This document shows, in pieces, positions 9,778-18,612 of a stretch of DNA of 64,000 bases. A model generated the notes under the pieces. It made no database searches. It saw only the letters and a list, made by a program, of their open reading frames with translations, and was not told the origin of the DNA. The position numbers and the translations under genes were made by a program. Where the stretch lies: positions 496,001-560,000 of the forward strand of contig NZ_CP038159.1 of assembly GCF_004526235.1 (NCBI RefSeq), in the 5' to 3' direction. The number at the start of each line of letters is the position of its first letter. The stretch's first letter is position 1. This DNA is from Sphingobacterium sp. CZ-2 (lineage in GTDB: Bacteria > Bacteroidota > Bacteroidia > Sphingobacteriales > Sphingobacteriaceae).

Positions 9778-11031
9778 ATGAGCTTGGATTTATCAACCTT
9801 AACCCTAGACTCTCAAGCCGCAAAAGAAAGAATCAAAGATGTGGTTGTGCGCACGCCGCTGCAGTACAACCATCATCTTTCTGAAAAGTACGGTGCCGAA
9901 GTTTACCTTAAAAGAGAAGACCTTCAGGTCGTTCGTTCCTATAAACTTAGGGGCGCTTTCAACAAAATATCCAGCCTTTCTCCTGAAGAAAGAGCCAATG
10001 GGGTGGTTTGTGCCAGTGCAGGAAACCATGCCCAAGGCGTAGCCTTATCCTGCAAACGTTTGGATATCAAAGGCGTGATCTTCATGCCTGGGCCTACACC
10101 TCGCCAAAAAATTACCCAGACCGAAATGTGGGGAAATGGCAATATTGAGATCGTCCTGATCGGTGATACCTTCGACGATTGCCAAAAAGCAGCTTTGGAT
10201 TATGCCAAGGAACACTGCATGACCTTTATCCCACCTTTTGATGACCTTAAGATCATTGAAGGCCAAGGAACGGTCGCTGTGGAAATCTTAGAAGATCTTC
10301 CGGATCTGGATGTGGTATTCATCCCTATCGGTGGTGGTGGTCTATCCTCAGGGGTAAGCTATTACTTCAAGAAGCATGCTCCGCAGGTCAAATGTTATGG
10401 TGTAGAACCGGAAGGTGCGGCATCCATGCAGGCTGCTTTGCAGCAAGGAGAACCCGTAGAACTCGACCAGATCAATAAATTTGTGGATGGTGCTGCCGTG
10501 AAGAAAATCGGCAAACTGACTTTCGATATCAGTTCCCAATTGTTGGATAGCGTGAAGTCCATTCCAGAAGGAAAGATCTGTACCACAATTTTACAACTGT
10601 ACAATAAAGACGCTATAGTTGCCGAACCAGCAGGCGCACTTTCCATTGCTGCGCTGGAATTCCATAAAGAGGAGATCAAAGGTAAAAAAGTTGTTTGTAT
10701 CATTTCTGGTGGCAACAACGATATCGATCGCATGAGCGAGATCAAGGAGATGTCTTTACTATATGAGGGCTTCAAGCATTACTTCATCGTTCGCTTCCCG
10801 CAGCGGCCAGGAGCATTACGCCTCTTGGTTACCGAAGTGCTGGGTCCGAAAGATGATATTACCCGTTTCGAATACATCAAAAAAACAGAACGCGAACGCG
10901 GTCCAGCGTTAATTGGTATTGAATTAAACAATCCAAATGATTATATTTCATTTATAGAACGGTTAAAGGAATACAAATTCGACTTTATCGAGGTCAATAA
11001 AGACCAAACATTGTTCGAATACCTCGTTTAA
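9778..11031 (+). CDS. ilvA: Threonine ammonia-lyase (dehydratase), biosynthetic
   Basis: PLP enzyme that makes 2-ketobutyrate, the isoleucine-specific entry to the pathway. The PLP lysine is in SYKLRGAFNK near residue 55, the phosphate-binding loop is IPIGGGGLSSG, and the ISGGNNDIDR stretch is typical. A C-terminal region of about 80 residues (FIVRFPQRPGALR onward) is a single ACT-like regulatory domain, as in the roughly 420-residue Bacillus/Corynebacterium type. It is the last gene of the operon and is followed by a strong hairpin. Confidence 0.96.
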   Translation: MSLDLSTLTLDSQAAKERIKDVVVRTPLQYNHHLSEKYGAEVYLKREDLQVVRSYKLRGAFNKISSLSPEERANGVVCASAGNHAQGVALSCKRLDIKGVIFMPGPTPRQKITQTEMWGNGNIEIVLIGDTFDDCQKAALDYAKEHCMTFIPPFDDLKIIEGQGTVAVEILEDLPDLDVVFIPIGGGGLSSGVSYYFKKHAPQVKCYGVEPEGAASMQAALQQGEPVELDQINKFVDGAAVKKIGKLTFDISSQLLDSVKSIPEGKICTTILQLYNKDAIVAEPAGALSIAALEFHKEEIKGKKVVCIISGGNNDIDRMSEIKEMSLLYEGFKHYFIVRFPQRPGALRLLVTEVLGPKDDITRFEYIKKTERERGPALIGIELNNPNDYISFIERLKEYKFDFIEVNKDQTLFEYLV

Positions 11032-11063
11032 ACAGCAACTAACCCTCCACTATAATAGGATGT

Positions 11064-11097
11064 AACGGCCGACAGAAATTGTTGGCCGTTGCTCTTT
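11064..11097 (+). terminator. Terminator of the ilv-leu operon
   Basis: A 10-bp stem (AACGGCCGAC with GTTGGCCGTT, one G-U pair) closes a 7-base loop and is followed by GCTCTTTTAC. It lies 32 bases after the ilvA stop. The T-run is short but the stem is strong. Confidence 0.8.
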
Positions 11098-11235
11098 TAC
11101 ACGTAATCCCAACAATTTTTGTTACAATTCAATAAATTACTTCGCTTCAATCAAGCTCCTGAAAATTATTTTTTTGTTAATAATCAAACTATTACGCTTT
11201 AATTTTATTTTAGATATATAGAAACCTATAAAATC

Positions 11236-11242
11236 AGGAGGA
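11236..11242 (+). promoter_or_regulatory. Unusually strong Shine-Dalgarno before the DUF2911 gene
   Basis: AGGAGGA lies 4 bases before the ATG at 11247. Most genes in this window lack such a match to the anti-SD sequence, as is usual in Bacteroidota, so it marks this start and may indicate efficient translation. Confidence 0.6.
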
Positions 11243-11246
11243 AAAC

Positions 11247-11810
11247 ATGAAAGCTTATTCAATCATTTTATGCTTGATGGTCATGTGCAGCCTTGGCTTT
11301 GCACAAATAAAAACACCGCCACAAGCACCAGGTCAAAAAGCACCCGCTCAAAAAGCACCTGCCCAGAAACTAAGTCCAGCAGACAGTACGATGGTCAAAA
11401 CCAACGATGGGGTTACCATTAATATCCATTACAGCAGCCCTTCCTTAAAAGGCCGCAAGATCGGAACGGAGGTGGCAGAATTTGGTAAAGTATGGCGCAC
11501 AGGCGCAAATGCTACCACCACCATCTCCTTCGACAACAATGTCACCATCAATGGAAAAGCCTTAGAAGCTGGAAAATACGGCATCCATACCATCCCTGGC
11601 GAAGCCAATACCACCATTATCTTCAATAAGACTTGGGACCAATGGGGTACTAAATACGACCAGAAGGATGATGCGTTACGCGTTGATGTCAAGAACGACA
11701 AATTATCGAGCAGCCAGGAAAGGATGAAAATCATGGCCGATAAATCCGGCAAGGTGAGCATTGCTTGGGGAACTTATGGCGCTTCCTTCCAAGTAAAAGC
11801 AGCCAACTAG
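11247..11810 (+). CDS. Secreted DUF2911 protein
   Basis: 187 residues with a signal peptide (MKAYSIILCLMVMCSLGFAQ, cleavage expected after the AQ near residue 20). A low-complexity linker with three KAPAQ-like units follows, then the DUF2911 domain with FGKVWRTGANATT, LEAGKYGIHTIPG and TWDQWGTKYDQ. DUF2911 proteins are common in Bacteroidota and have no established function. It is expected in the periplasm or outside the cell. It is a single gene between the ilv-leu operon terminator and a bidirectional terminator shared with nrdF. Confidence 0.88.
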   Translation: MKAYSIILCLMVMCSLGFAQIKTPPQAPGQKAPAQKAPAQKLSPADSTMVKTNDGVTINIHYSSPSLKGRKIGTEVAEFGKVWRTGANATTTISFDNNVTINGKALEAGKYGIHTIPGEANTTIIFNKTWDQWGTKYDQKDDALRVDVKNDKLSSSQERMKIMADKSGKVSIAWGTYGASFQVKAAN

Positions 11811-11852
11811 TAACCGCAGCCAAGAAGCCGCAAAAAGAAACTAAAAGAAACT

Positions 11853-11890
11853 AAAAAGCCCCCCAGAAATAATATCCAGGGGGCTTTTTT
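11853..11890 (+). terminator. Bidirectional terminator between DUF2911 gene and nrdF
   Basis: AAAAAGCCCCC (11853-11863) pairs with GGGGGCTTTTT (11879-11889) around a 15-base loop. The arms give a T-run on both strands, which suits the convergent genes on either side. Confidence 0.9.
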
Positions 11891-11909
11891 GATAACAAAG
11901 AGTTTATTC

Positions 11910-12896
11910 TTAAATATCCACTACCGCATCCATCATGAAATCCTCATTCTTCAAATGCACGATTTCGGTTGCTTTTTCGTAGTTCGTCGATTTCTTCGAG
12001 AAGAAATCGTGTTGTGTCGTCTCGGTGTTCAAACCGTTCAAAACAATCGGATTGACCTGCTTTACTTCAAAAATAGGATCAAACCCTAAGTTCATCAAGG
12101 CTTTATTACCATTGTAGCGAACGTATTCCTTTACCTCAGCTGTTAAACCTACCACCGTATACAATTCTTCGGTGTATTTGATCTCATTTTCATAAAGATC
12201 GTTCAATAAGGCTAAGAAACGTTGTTTCACTTCTTCCTTGTTTGGAAGCTTCGCAAATACTTCCTGCGCGATCAATCCTACGAATACTCCGTGGATGGAC
12301 TCATCGGCAACAATCTTCTTGATGATATCGGCAGAGGCCACCATCTGTCCTTGTCCACATAACCATAATGGCAGGAAGAATCCAGAGTAGAAAAGGAAAG
12401 ATTCCAACAGTACCGAAGCAGCCAAGGCCATGAACAATTCTTCATCCGTCACCTTTTCCTTATCGATTGCACGGTAATGGCTATCGATGGTAGATGCTTT
12501 ATACTGTAAGAATTTGTTCTGGGCAACCCAACCGAATACATCGTTGATCTCGTTGGTGGTAGAAACCGTGGTAAAAATGGTCGAATATGATTTGGCGTGG
12601 ATCGCTTCCATCATACACATGTACGATAATACAGCCTTGTTCTGTAAGGAATCGATATGATCGATGATCTTAGGCATACCGGTGTGGCTCTGAAGGGTAT
12701 CCAACAGTGTCAAACCACCTAAGGCTTTCTTATAACACTCTTTCATATCCCAACTCAATCCTTTCCAGCTATCAATATCCTTGGAAGGAATGTATTCCGT
12801 ATCGATCCAGAACTGGCGGATATTTTGTTCCCAGAACATCAATGCATAGTCGTTGTCCGGTGTATTCCAGTTTACGGCTGTAAATTGTTTACTCAT
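11910..12896 (-). CDS. nrdF: Class Ib ribonucleotide reductase small subunit
   Basis: Radical-generating subunit of an aerobic ribonucleotide reductase. All metal ligands and the radical tyrosine can be placed by comparison with E. coli NrdF: D66, E97, H100, E165, E199 and H202, and Y104 (HAKSYSTIF). The length of 328 residues is normal. The N-terminal ANW-like start and VLSYMCMMEAIHAKS stretch resemble Bacillus NrdF, and the presence of nrdI supports class Ib with a dimanganese cofactor. It is the last gene of the minus-strand operon, 51 bases after nrdE, with an SD-like AAGAGGGGA upstream. Confidence 0.95.
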   Translation of the reverse strand: MSKQFTAVNWNTPDNDYALMFWEQNIRQFWIDTEYIPSKDIDSWKGLSWDMKECYKKALGGLTLLDTLQSHTGMPKIIDHIDSLQNKAVLSYMCMMEAIHAKSYSTIFTTVSTTNEINDVFGWVAQNKFLQYKASTIDSHYRAIDKEKVTDEELFMALAASVLLESFLFYSGFFLPLWLCGQGQMVASADIIKKIVADESIHGVFVGLIAQEVFAKLPNKEEVKQRFLALLNDLYENEIKYTEELYTVVGLTAEVKEYVRYNGNKALMNLGFDPIFEVKQVNPIVLNGLNTETTQHDFFSKKSTNYEKATEIVHLKNEDFMMDAVVDI

Positions 12897-12947
12897 TTTT
12901 ATAGGTGTCCCCTCTTTTTAATATTTTAATAATTCTTTTCTGACAGC

Positions 12948-15053
12948 TTATGCTGAACAAGAAATACATTCTTCAATAGTTGATTTACGCGTACGGGTAT
13001 AGTACAGCGATTTTAATCCCAGTTTATGGGCGTAGATGTAATATTTCGCCAAGTCACGGGTAGAATCCTTTGAATTCGTGTGCAAGATCGTCGATACCCC
13101 TTGGTCAATGTGACGTTGGATCACCGAGATCAGTTTCAACACCTTCATCTGATCCATATCGTATGCCGATTTGAAGTAGAAGTAGTTATCATTCGTCAAA
13201 TAAGGCATTGGGTAGTAAGTGGTACTATCTCCATACTCTCTCACCTCGATGATGTCCACGATTGGCATAACAGAAGCCGTCGCGTTCATGATGTAAGAAG
13301 TAGATTGGTTCGGAGCAATGGCCAAACGGTAAGCATGGTAGATACCGTGTTCCGCCACCTGTGCTTTTAGGTTTGTCCAATCTTCTACGGTTGGAATATG
13401 GATGCCTGCGAACAATTCCTTCACCTTGTCGGTTTTAGGTTGGAATTCACGGATCAAATATTGATCGAAATACGTTCCATCCGCATAGCCCGATTTTTCA
13501 AATCCTACGAAAGTTCTTTGGCGTTCCTTAGCAATCTCCATCGATGCCTCCAGCGAATAGTAGTTCATCATCATGAAGAAGGTATTGGCGAAATCCAATG
13601 CTTCTGTAGATTCGTACATGATGAAACTCTTCGCTAAATACCCATGAAGGTTCATGGCACCTAGTCCTACCGAATGCAATTCGCGGTTAGCTTTAGCGAT
13701 GGAAGGAACCATTTCGATATCCGTTACATCGGTTACTACAGTCAAGGCACGCATAGCGGTCTTCACCGTTTCCTTGATGCGTTTATTATCCATCACCGTT
13801 GCGATGTTCAAAGACCCTAGGTTACAGGAAATCCCGTAACGGATGGTATCTTCTTTACCGTAGATGTTGATATCAGAAACTTCCGAGATCTGCATGATCT
13901 CTGTACATAGGTTCGAGAATTTAACTCTTCCCAATCCGTTCAACGCGTGTGCACGGTTGGTGTTCTCCTTGAAGAAGATGTATGGGTATCCCGACTCTTT
14001 TTGCGTTTGTGCAATTTTCACTAACAAGTGACGGGCATTGATTTTTTTCTTTTTAACGTTAGGGTTCGTGATCAGTTCATCATACATCACGTCCATATCC
14101 AACTCATCCAGGTACTGACCATACTCCTGCATAACCGTATGCGGATAGATCAAATAACAAGGCTCATCTTTCTCTGCCAATTCCATGAATTTATCCGGAA
14201 CGATGATACCGATAGATAAGGACTTGATACGTACTTTCTCATCCACATTGATTTTCTTACAATCCAAGAATTCTTCAATGTCCGAGTGGAAGATATTCAA
14301 ATAGACAGCTCCTGCACCAGGACGTTGTCCCAATTGATTGGCATACGAGAAGGTATCTTCCATGATCTTCATGATCGGAAGAACACCACCTGCGCGGCCA
14401 TCAACCCCTTTGATCGCTTCACCGCGTGCGCGGATCTTCGAAATATTGAAAGACACTCCACCACCAATAGATGATAATTTCATGGCCGAATCCACCGCGT
14501 AACCAATACCGTTCAGGTTATCGCCGATCTCATCCAAGAAACAGGAAACCAATTCGCCGGAACGTTTCTTTCCAGCGTTCAAGAACGTCGGGGTAGCGGG
14601 TTGATATTCTTGATTGATCATGATCTCTGCATACTCGATAGCTTTTTGAACGCCTTCTTCTCTTGCTAAGAACAAAGAAACCGCCACCACACGGTCTTCG
14701 TAACGCTCTAGGAATTTCTCCCCCGAATCATCGCGAAGCGCATAACTTTGGAAAAACTTGAAGGCCGCCATAAAAGATTGGAAACGGAATTTCTTTGCAT
14801 ACACAAAGTTGAATACCTCTTCCATTTGCTCAAACGTAAACCATTCGTAGAAATTGATGTAATAGTTGTTTTCTACCAAATAATCGATTTTTTCCTTCAA
14901 GTTGTAGAAGAACACGGTGTTCTTGTTCACATACTCCAGGAAATAGGCGCGCACAGCCTCCTTGTCCTTATCAAGGCTGTACTCGTCATCATGTTTGATC
15001 ATGATTTCGTTATTAAGCAATATCCAATTTTTCGCTACCTCGTTTGCTATCAT
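12948..15053 (-). CDS. nrdE: Class Ib ribonucleotide reductase large subunit
   Basis: Catalytic subunit reducing ribonucleotides to deoxyribonucleotides. From the start chosen here (MIANEVAKNW) it is 701 residues, matching Bacillus NrdE in length and in stretches such as NQEYQPATPTFLNAGKKRSG, GGGVSFNISKIRARGEAI and KTYYPMP-like STTYYPMPYL. Active-site cysteines are seen in GELVSCFLDE and SNLCTEIMQ, and the C-terminal shuttle pair in ECISCSA. An upstream start at 15077 adds eight residues (MTSLKINT) that lack family similarity. Either start overlaps the end of nrdI, so translation is probably coupled. The absence of an N-terminal ATP-cone fits class Ib. Confidence 0.94.
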   Translation of the reverse strand: MIANEVAKNWILLNNEIMIKHDDEYSLDKDKEAVRAYFLEYVNKNTVFFYNLKEKIDYLVENNYYINFYEWFTFEQMEEVFNFVYAKKFRFQSFMAAFKFFQSYALRDDSGEKFLERYEDRVVAVSLFLAREEGVQKAIEYAEIMINQEYQPATPTFLNAGKKRSGELVSCFLDEIGDNLNGIGYAVDSAMKLSSIGGGVSFNISKIRARGEAIKGVDGRAGGVLPIMKIMEDTFSYANQLGQRPGAGAVYLNIFHSDIEEFLDCKKINVDEKVRIKSLSIGIIVPDKFMELAEKDEPCYLIYPHTVMQEYGQYLDELDMDVMYDELITNPNVKKKKINARHLLVKIAQTQKESGYPYIFFKENTNRAHALNGLGRVKFSNLCTEIMQISEVSDINIYGKEDTIRYGISCNLGSLNIATVMDNKRIKETVKTAMRALTVVTDVTDIEMVPSIAKANRELHSVGLGAMNLHGYLAKSFIMYESTEALDFANTFFMMMNYYSLEASMEIAKERQRTFVGFEKSGYADGTYFDQYLIREFQPKTDKVKELFAGIHIPTVEDWTNLKAQVAEHGIYHAYRLAIAPNQSTSYIMNATASVMPIVDIIEVREYGDSTTYYPMPYLTNDNYFYFKSAYDMDQMKVLKLISVIQRHIDQGVSTILHTNSKDSTRDLAKYYIYAHKLGLKSLYYTRTRKSTIEECISCSA

Positions 15054-15420
15054 AGTATTGATTTTTAATGATGTCAATAAATTGATTAATATCTTCCAAT
15101 GTACCAGAAAGTTCGAATTTCATGGCCGTTGGGATTTCGAATTCTGTGCTGATCTTATCAGCTGCTATCGCATAGTTCCTTCCCCAGTTGCGGTTTCCGC
15201 TGGATGTTACCGAGTAGATCATATGGCTTTGCATGGTCAATAACTGAGCGGTCTTATCCGGTACTTTACCAAAATTGGTGGTATAAGTGACCAAATGTCC
15301 CGGCTCCGAGATCTCCATATGCTCCTCAATACGGATGGCTTTCCATCCCGTAACTTGGATCACCTTGTTGATAAAGCGCTCCACATTACCGGTTCTTGAA
15401 TCGTAATATAAATTAATCAT
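15013..15420 (-). CDS. nrdI: NrdI flavodoxin-like protein
   Basis: 135 residues. NrdI is the flavodoxin that supplies the oxidant for assembling the dimanganese-tyrosyl cofactor of NrdF. The FMN phosphate loop is seen as YYDSRTGNVERF near the N terminus, and SVTSSGNRNWGRNY is the conserved second flavin contact. Its end overlaps the start of nrdE by about 40 bases. It lies 23 bases after the thioredoxin-like gene. Confidence 0.93.
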   Translation of the reverse strand: MINLYYDSRTGNVERFINKVIQVTGWKAIRIEEHMEISEPGHLVTYTTNFGKVPDKTAQLLTMQSHMIYSVTSSGNRNWGRNYAIAADKISTEFEIPTAMKFELSGTLEDINQFIDIIKNQYYDSKRGSEKLDIA

Positions 15421-15443
15421 GGTCCTTTAGGTTTATGGATTAA

Positions 15444-15677
15444 TTACAGGGCAATCTGATCCAACTCTTCTGGCTTAAATCCGATGATTCTATTTTTGAT
15501 TTCGTCGTTCTCCAATACAATCACGGTAGGAACGGTACGTACTTTGAACTTAACAGCTAATTCCGGCTCATCAAATGGATTGATAGTTTCGTAGGCAATA
15601 CCTTTGTTGTCTAGGTAAGCCGATACCTGTGCGCATGGTGCACAGTCATTTTTTTCGAATTTAATGATTCTTGCCAT
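15444..15677 (-). CDS. Thioredoxin/NrdH-like redox protein
   Basis: 77 residues, the size of NrdH-redoxin, with a CAPC redox motif (C12 and C15) and the cis-proline in TVPTVIV. It is the first gene of the nrd operon, so it is likely the electron donor that reduces the C-terminal cysteine pair of NrdE. The active-site sequence differs from the CVQC/CMQC of classical NrdH, hence a thioredoxin-family call without a firm symbol. Confidence 0.85.
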   Translation of the reverse strand: MARIIKFEKNDCAPCAQVSAYLDNKGIAYETINPFDEPELAVKFKVRTVPTVIVLENDEIKNRIIGFKPEELDQIAL

Positions 15678-16088
15678 GTTATATTAAGTTGAAAAAGAAT
15701 TTGGGCTTTTTGGGCTCTGCTTCTTTGTTTAAATAAAAAAACGATTGAAATGAGATGGTTTCATACTCATGTAGAACAAATATCCCATATTTTTTAACGT
15801 AGGAGGTAATGATACTTTTCCACATTCATGTGGATTCCGTTGGTAAAACCCACTTGGTTACCTCGAATAATTAGTAAGGTGTTCGTTTTCAATTCACTGA
15901 GGATGTTGATAACTTTAAATTAGCACTTTGTAGCTATTTGTTGACTCCCTTTTTCTTCCTCTTTTTATTGTCAAAATATAAGAGAATTTTTGGTTAATTA
16001 TAACAAATTAGTTATATATAAATCTTCCCTTAGCATCCCAATAATATATTGTTAAATTAGCGTTATCAATTTCGAAACAAACACCCAA
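15678..16088. promoter_or_regulatory. Divergent intergenic region between nrd operon and S9 peptidase
   Basis: 411 bases without a gene, between two divergent transcription units, so both promoters should lie here. I found no clean TAnnTTTG box on either strand and no match to the NrdR box. Two small dyads are present: CCACATTCATGTGG (15820-15833) and a GGTAA...TTACC structure (15842-15862). The right half is strongly AT-rich. Confidence 0.5.
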
Positions 16089-18536
16089 ATGATTATGAAA
16101 TTCAAATTTTTATTACCCTTTTTATTTCTGAGTTCTTTTGGAAGCCTACAAGCTCAAGAAAGCTTGACCTTTCAAAAACCACCAACAGAAATAATGGCAC
16201 TCGCCGATTATCAGCGACCTCCGACCGTAAGGATCAGTACCGATAAAAAATGGGTACTCTTCTCCTACCGCCCAACCTACAAAAACTTGGCAGAACTGGG
16301 CGTGGAAGAAACCAGATTGGCCGGTCTACGCATCAATGCCAAAGCGAGTATTTCTAGTACCGAAACCTACTTTGATGCCTTGAGCCTGCAGTCTATTGAT
16401 GGCAAGGACCTGATCAAGATCAACCTTCCGGAGAATGCCTTGATTTCCAATATCGATTTTTCCCCAGATTCCAAAAAACTGGCTTTCACCAATACCAATG
16501 AAAATGGCGTTGCCCTTTTCATTTACGATATTGCCAGTAGAGAATTGAAAAAAATAACGGATTACAACCTGAATGCCATTGTACATTCACCGTTCACTTG
16601 GTACACGCAGCCGTCATCGCGAGGAACGACGCCATCTTCCGACAAACTTTTAATAAGCTTGGTCAATCCATCTACCGCTCAAACCGACAAGAAAAACAGC
16701 TTGGCTACCGGTCCGATTATTTCCAATGCGGATGGTACAGTTTCCCAATTAAGAACTTACCAGGATCTGTTGAAAACACCGGCTGATGAGGCTGAATTCC
16801 AACGTTTGGTCACTTCCAACCTGGTTTGGGTAGACCTTTCCGGAAAAACGGAACCCTTCAAAGCTGCGGATATGTATATGGGCTCTTCCATCTCTCCAGA
16901 CGGACAATACGTGATGGTCACAACCCTTAAAAAACCATTTTCCTATGTGGTTTCTTTAGGAAGTTTCCCTACCGAGACCAATGTATATGACCTGAAGGGC
17001 AACCTGATCAAAAAAGTGAATGAAACTGCATTGATGGAGATCATGCCGAAGGGCTTCTCTTCAACCCGTCCTGGAAAAAGATCCATGTCATGGCGTTCGG
17101 ACAAAGCAGCAACCCTATCCTTTGTTCAAGCATTGGATGGTGGAGATGCGAACAAACCAGCGGAATTCCGTGATGAGCTCTTCAACTGGGAAGCTCCATT
17201 TCAGGCGGAGCCAAAATCAATGATGAAAATCGCAGACCGCTATGCGGGAGTGGTTTGGGGGAATGATGACTATGCCTTGGTATACAGCCAATGGTATGAT
17301 ACCAGAAACTCGAAAACCTACCTGTTGAATCCAAAAACCGGAAGCAATAAGGTGATCTATGATAGAAATAGCCAGGATGTATATTCCGATCCGGGATCGC
17401 CTTACCGCGATAAAAATGAATTCGGAACGTACAGTATGTACATCAAAAACGGAAAATCCTACTGGATAGGTTCTGGATTTACCAAAGAAGGTGAATTCCC
17501 TTTCATCGAAGAATACGACTTCAAGACCGGCAAGAAAAAACGCATTTATACAGCGAAGGAATCCGATATGCAGGAACGTATCAGCTCGGTGGTCGACATC
17601 GAAAAAGGCGATATCTTGGTATCCCTTCAATCGGCTTCCCAATTCCCGAACTATTACGCGAAAAACATCAAATCCGGCAAGCAGTCAGCCGTAACCAGCA
17701 TCGAGAACCCTTTCAAATCGTTGGATGGAGTGCACAAAGAGGTGTTGAACTACAAGCGTAAGGATGGGGTGGAATTATCCGGTACACTTTACCTTCCAGC
17801 AGGTTATGATAAGAACAAGAAGGAAAAACTTCCTTTATTGATCTGGGCTTACCCAAGGGAGTATAAAGACAAATCCACTGCCGGACAAAGTACAGCCAAT
17901 CCGAAAGAATTCACTTTCCCAAGTTATGGTTCCTTCATCTATTGGGTATCCCGTGGTTATGCGGTACTGGATAATGCAGCCTTCCCTATTGTGGGCGAAG
18001 GTAAACAAGAACCGAACGATTCCTTCATTCCGCAATTGGTGGCGAATGCTGAAGCAGCCATCGACGCCGTTGATCAATTGGGTTATATCGACCGCAACAA
18101 GGTGGCAGTTGGTGGACACTCCTATGGTGCTTTCATGACCGCCCATTTATTGAGCAACTCCAACCTATTTGCAGCTGGAATTGCCCGTTCTGGAGCTTAC
18201 AACCGTACCTTGACGCCTTTTGGTTTCCAAAGCGAGCAGCGTAACTTCTGGGATGACCCGCAACTGTACATGACCATGTCGCCTTTCATGAGCGCACATA
18301 AAATGAAAACACCTATTTTATTGATCCATGGTGCAGCCGACAACAATCCTGGAACATTTACCCTACAGACCGAGCGTTACTTCCAAGCCTTGAAAAACTT
18401 GGGTGCAACTGCCAGAATGGTGATCCTTCCAGGTGAATCGCACGGTTATGCAGCGAAAGAGAATATCTTCCATGTCCTTTGGGAACAAGATCAATTCCTA
18501 GAGAAATATGTGAAAAACAGAGCGGCAACGAAATAA
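16089..18536 (+). CDS. Secreted S9-family serine peptidase (prolyl oligopeptidase type)
   Basis: 815 residues with a signal peptide ending near LQAQ. An N-terminal beta-propeller region with WD40-like PD40 stretches (NIDFSPDSKKLAFTN, SISPDGQYVMVTT) is followed by an alpha/beta hydrolase domain. The catalytic triad can be placed: S678 in GGHSYGAFM, D751 in HGAADNNPG and H785 in ESHGY. The sequence resembles the glutamyl-endopeptidase-like branch of S9 that is common in Bacteroidota. It should act on peptides in the periplasm. ATG 16089 and ATG 16095 are both possible starts. It is monocistronic with a terminator behind it. Confidence 0.92.
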   Translation: MIMKFKFLLPFLFLSSFGSLQAQESLTFQKPPTEIMALADYQRPPTVRISTDKKWVLFSYRPTYKNLAELGVEETRLAGLRINAKASISSTETYFDALSLQSIDGKDLIKINLPENALISNIDFSPDSKKLAFTNTNENGVALFIYDIASRELKKITDYNLNAIVHSPFTWYTQPSSRGTTPSSDKLLISLVNPSTAQTDKKNSLATGPIISNADGTVSQLRTYQDLLKTPADEAEFQRLVTSNLVWVDLSGKTEPFKAADMYMGSSISPDGQYVMVTTLKKPFSYVVSLGSFPTETNVYDLKGNLIKKVNETALMEIMPKGFSSTRPGKRSMSWRSDKAATLSFVQALDGGDANKPAEFRDELFNWEAPFQAEPKSMMKIADRYAGVVWGNDDYALVYSQWYDTRNSKTYLLNPKTGSNKVIYDRNSQDVYSDPGSPYRDKNEFGTYSMYIKNGKSYWIGSGFTKEGEFPFIEEYDFKTGKKKRIYTAKESDMQERISSVVDIEKGDILVSLQSASQFPNYYAKNIKSGKQSAVTSIENPFKSLDGVHKEVLNYKRKDGVELSGTLYLPAGYDKNKKEKLPLLIWAYPREYKDKSTAGQSTANPKEFTFPSYGSFIYWVSRGYAVLDNAAFPIVGEGKQEPNDSFIPQLVANAEAAIDAVDQLGYIDRNKVAVGGHSYGAFMTAHLLSNSNLFAAGIARSGAYNRTLTPFGFQSEQRNFWDDPQLYMTMSPFMSAHKMKTPILLIHGAADNNPGTFTLQTERYFQALKNLGATARMVILPGESHGYAAKENIFHVLWEQDQFLEKYVKNRAATK

Positions 18537-18556
18537 GCCTAATCACATAAAAAAAT

Positions 18557-18595
18557 AAGCGGGAATCAATTTTCATTGAATTCCCGCTTTTTATT
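18557..18595 (+). terminator. Bidirectional terminator between S9 peptidase and susD
   Basis: AAGCGGGAA (18557-18565) pairs with TTCCCGCTT (18581-18589), and the stem continues through TCAAT/ATTGA with one bulged base. A T-run follows. It serves the convergent genes on both sides. Confidence 0.88.
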
Positions 18596-18612
18596 TGAGA
18601 AAGGTATTTTAC

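Noticed and set aside
15678-16088. Cobalamin-type riboswitch or NrdR box before the nrd operon
   Set aside because: Neither the conserved riboswitch core nor the NrdR palindrome was found; only small unrelated dyads are present.
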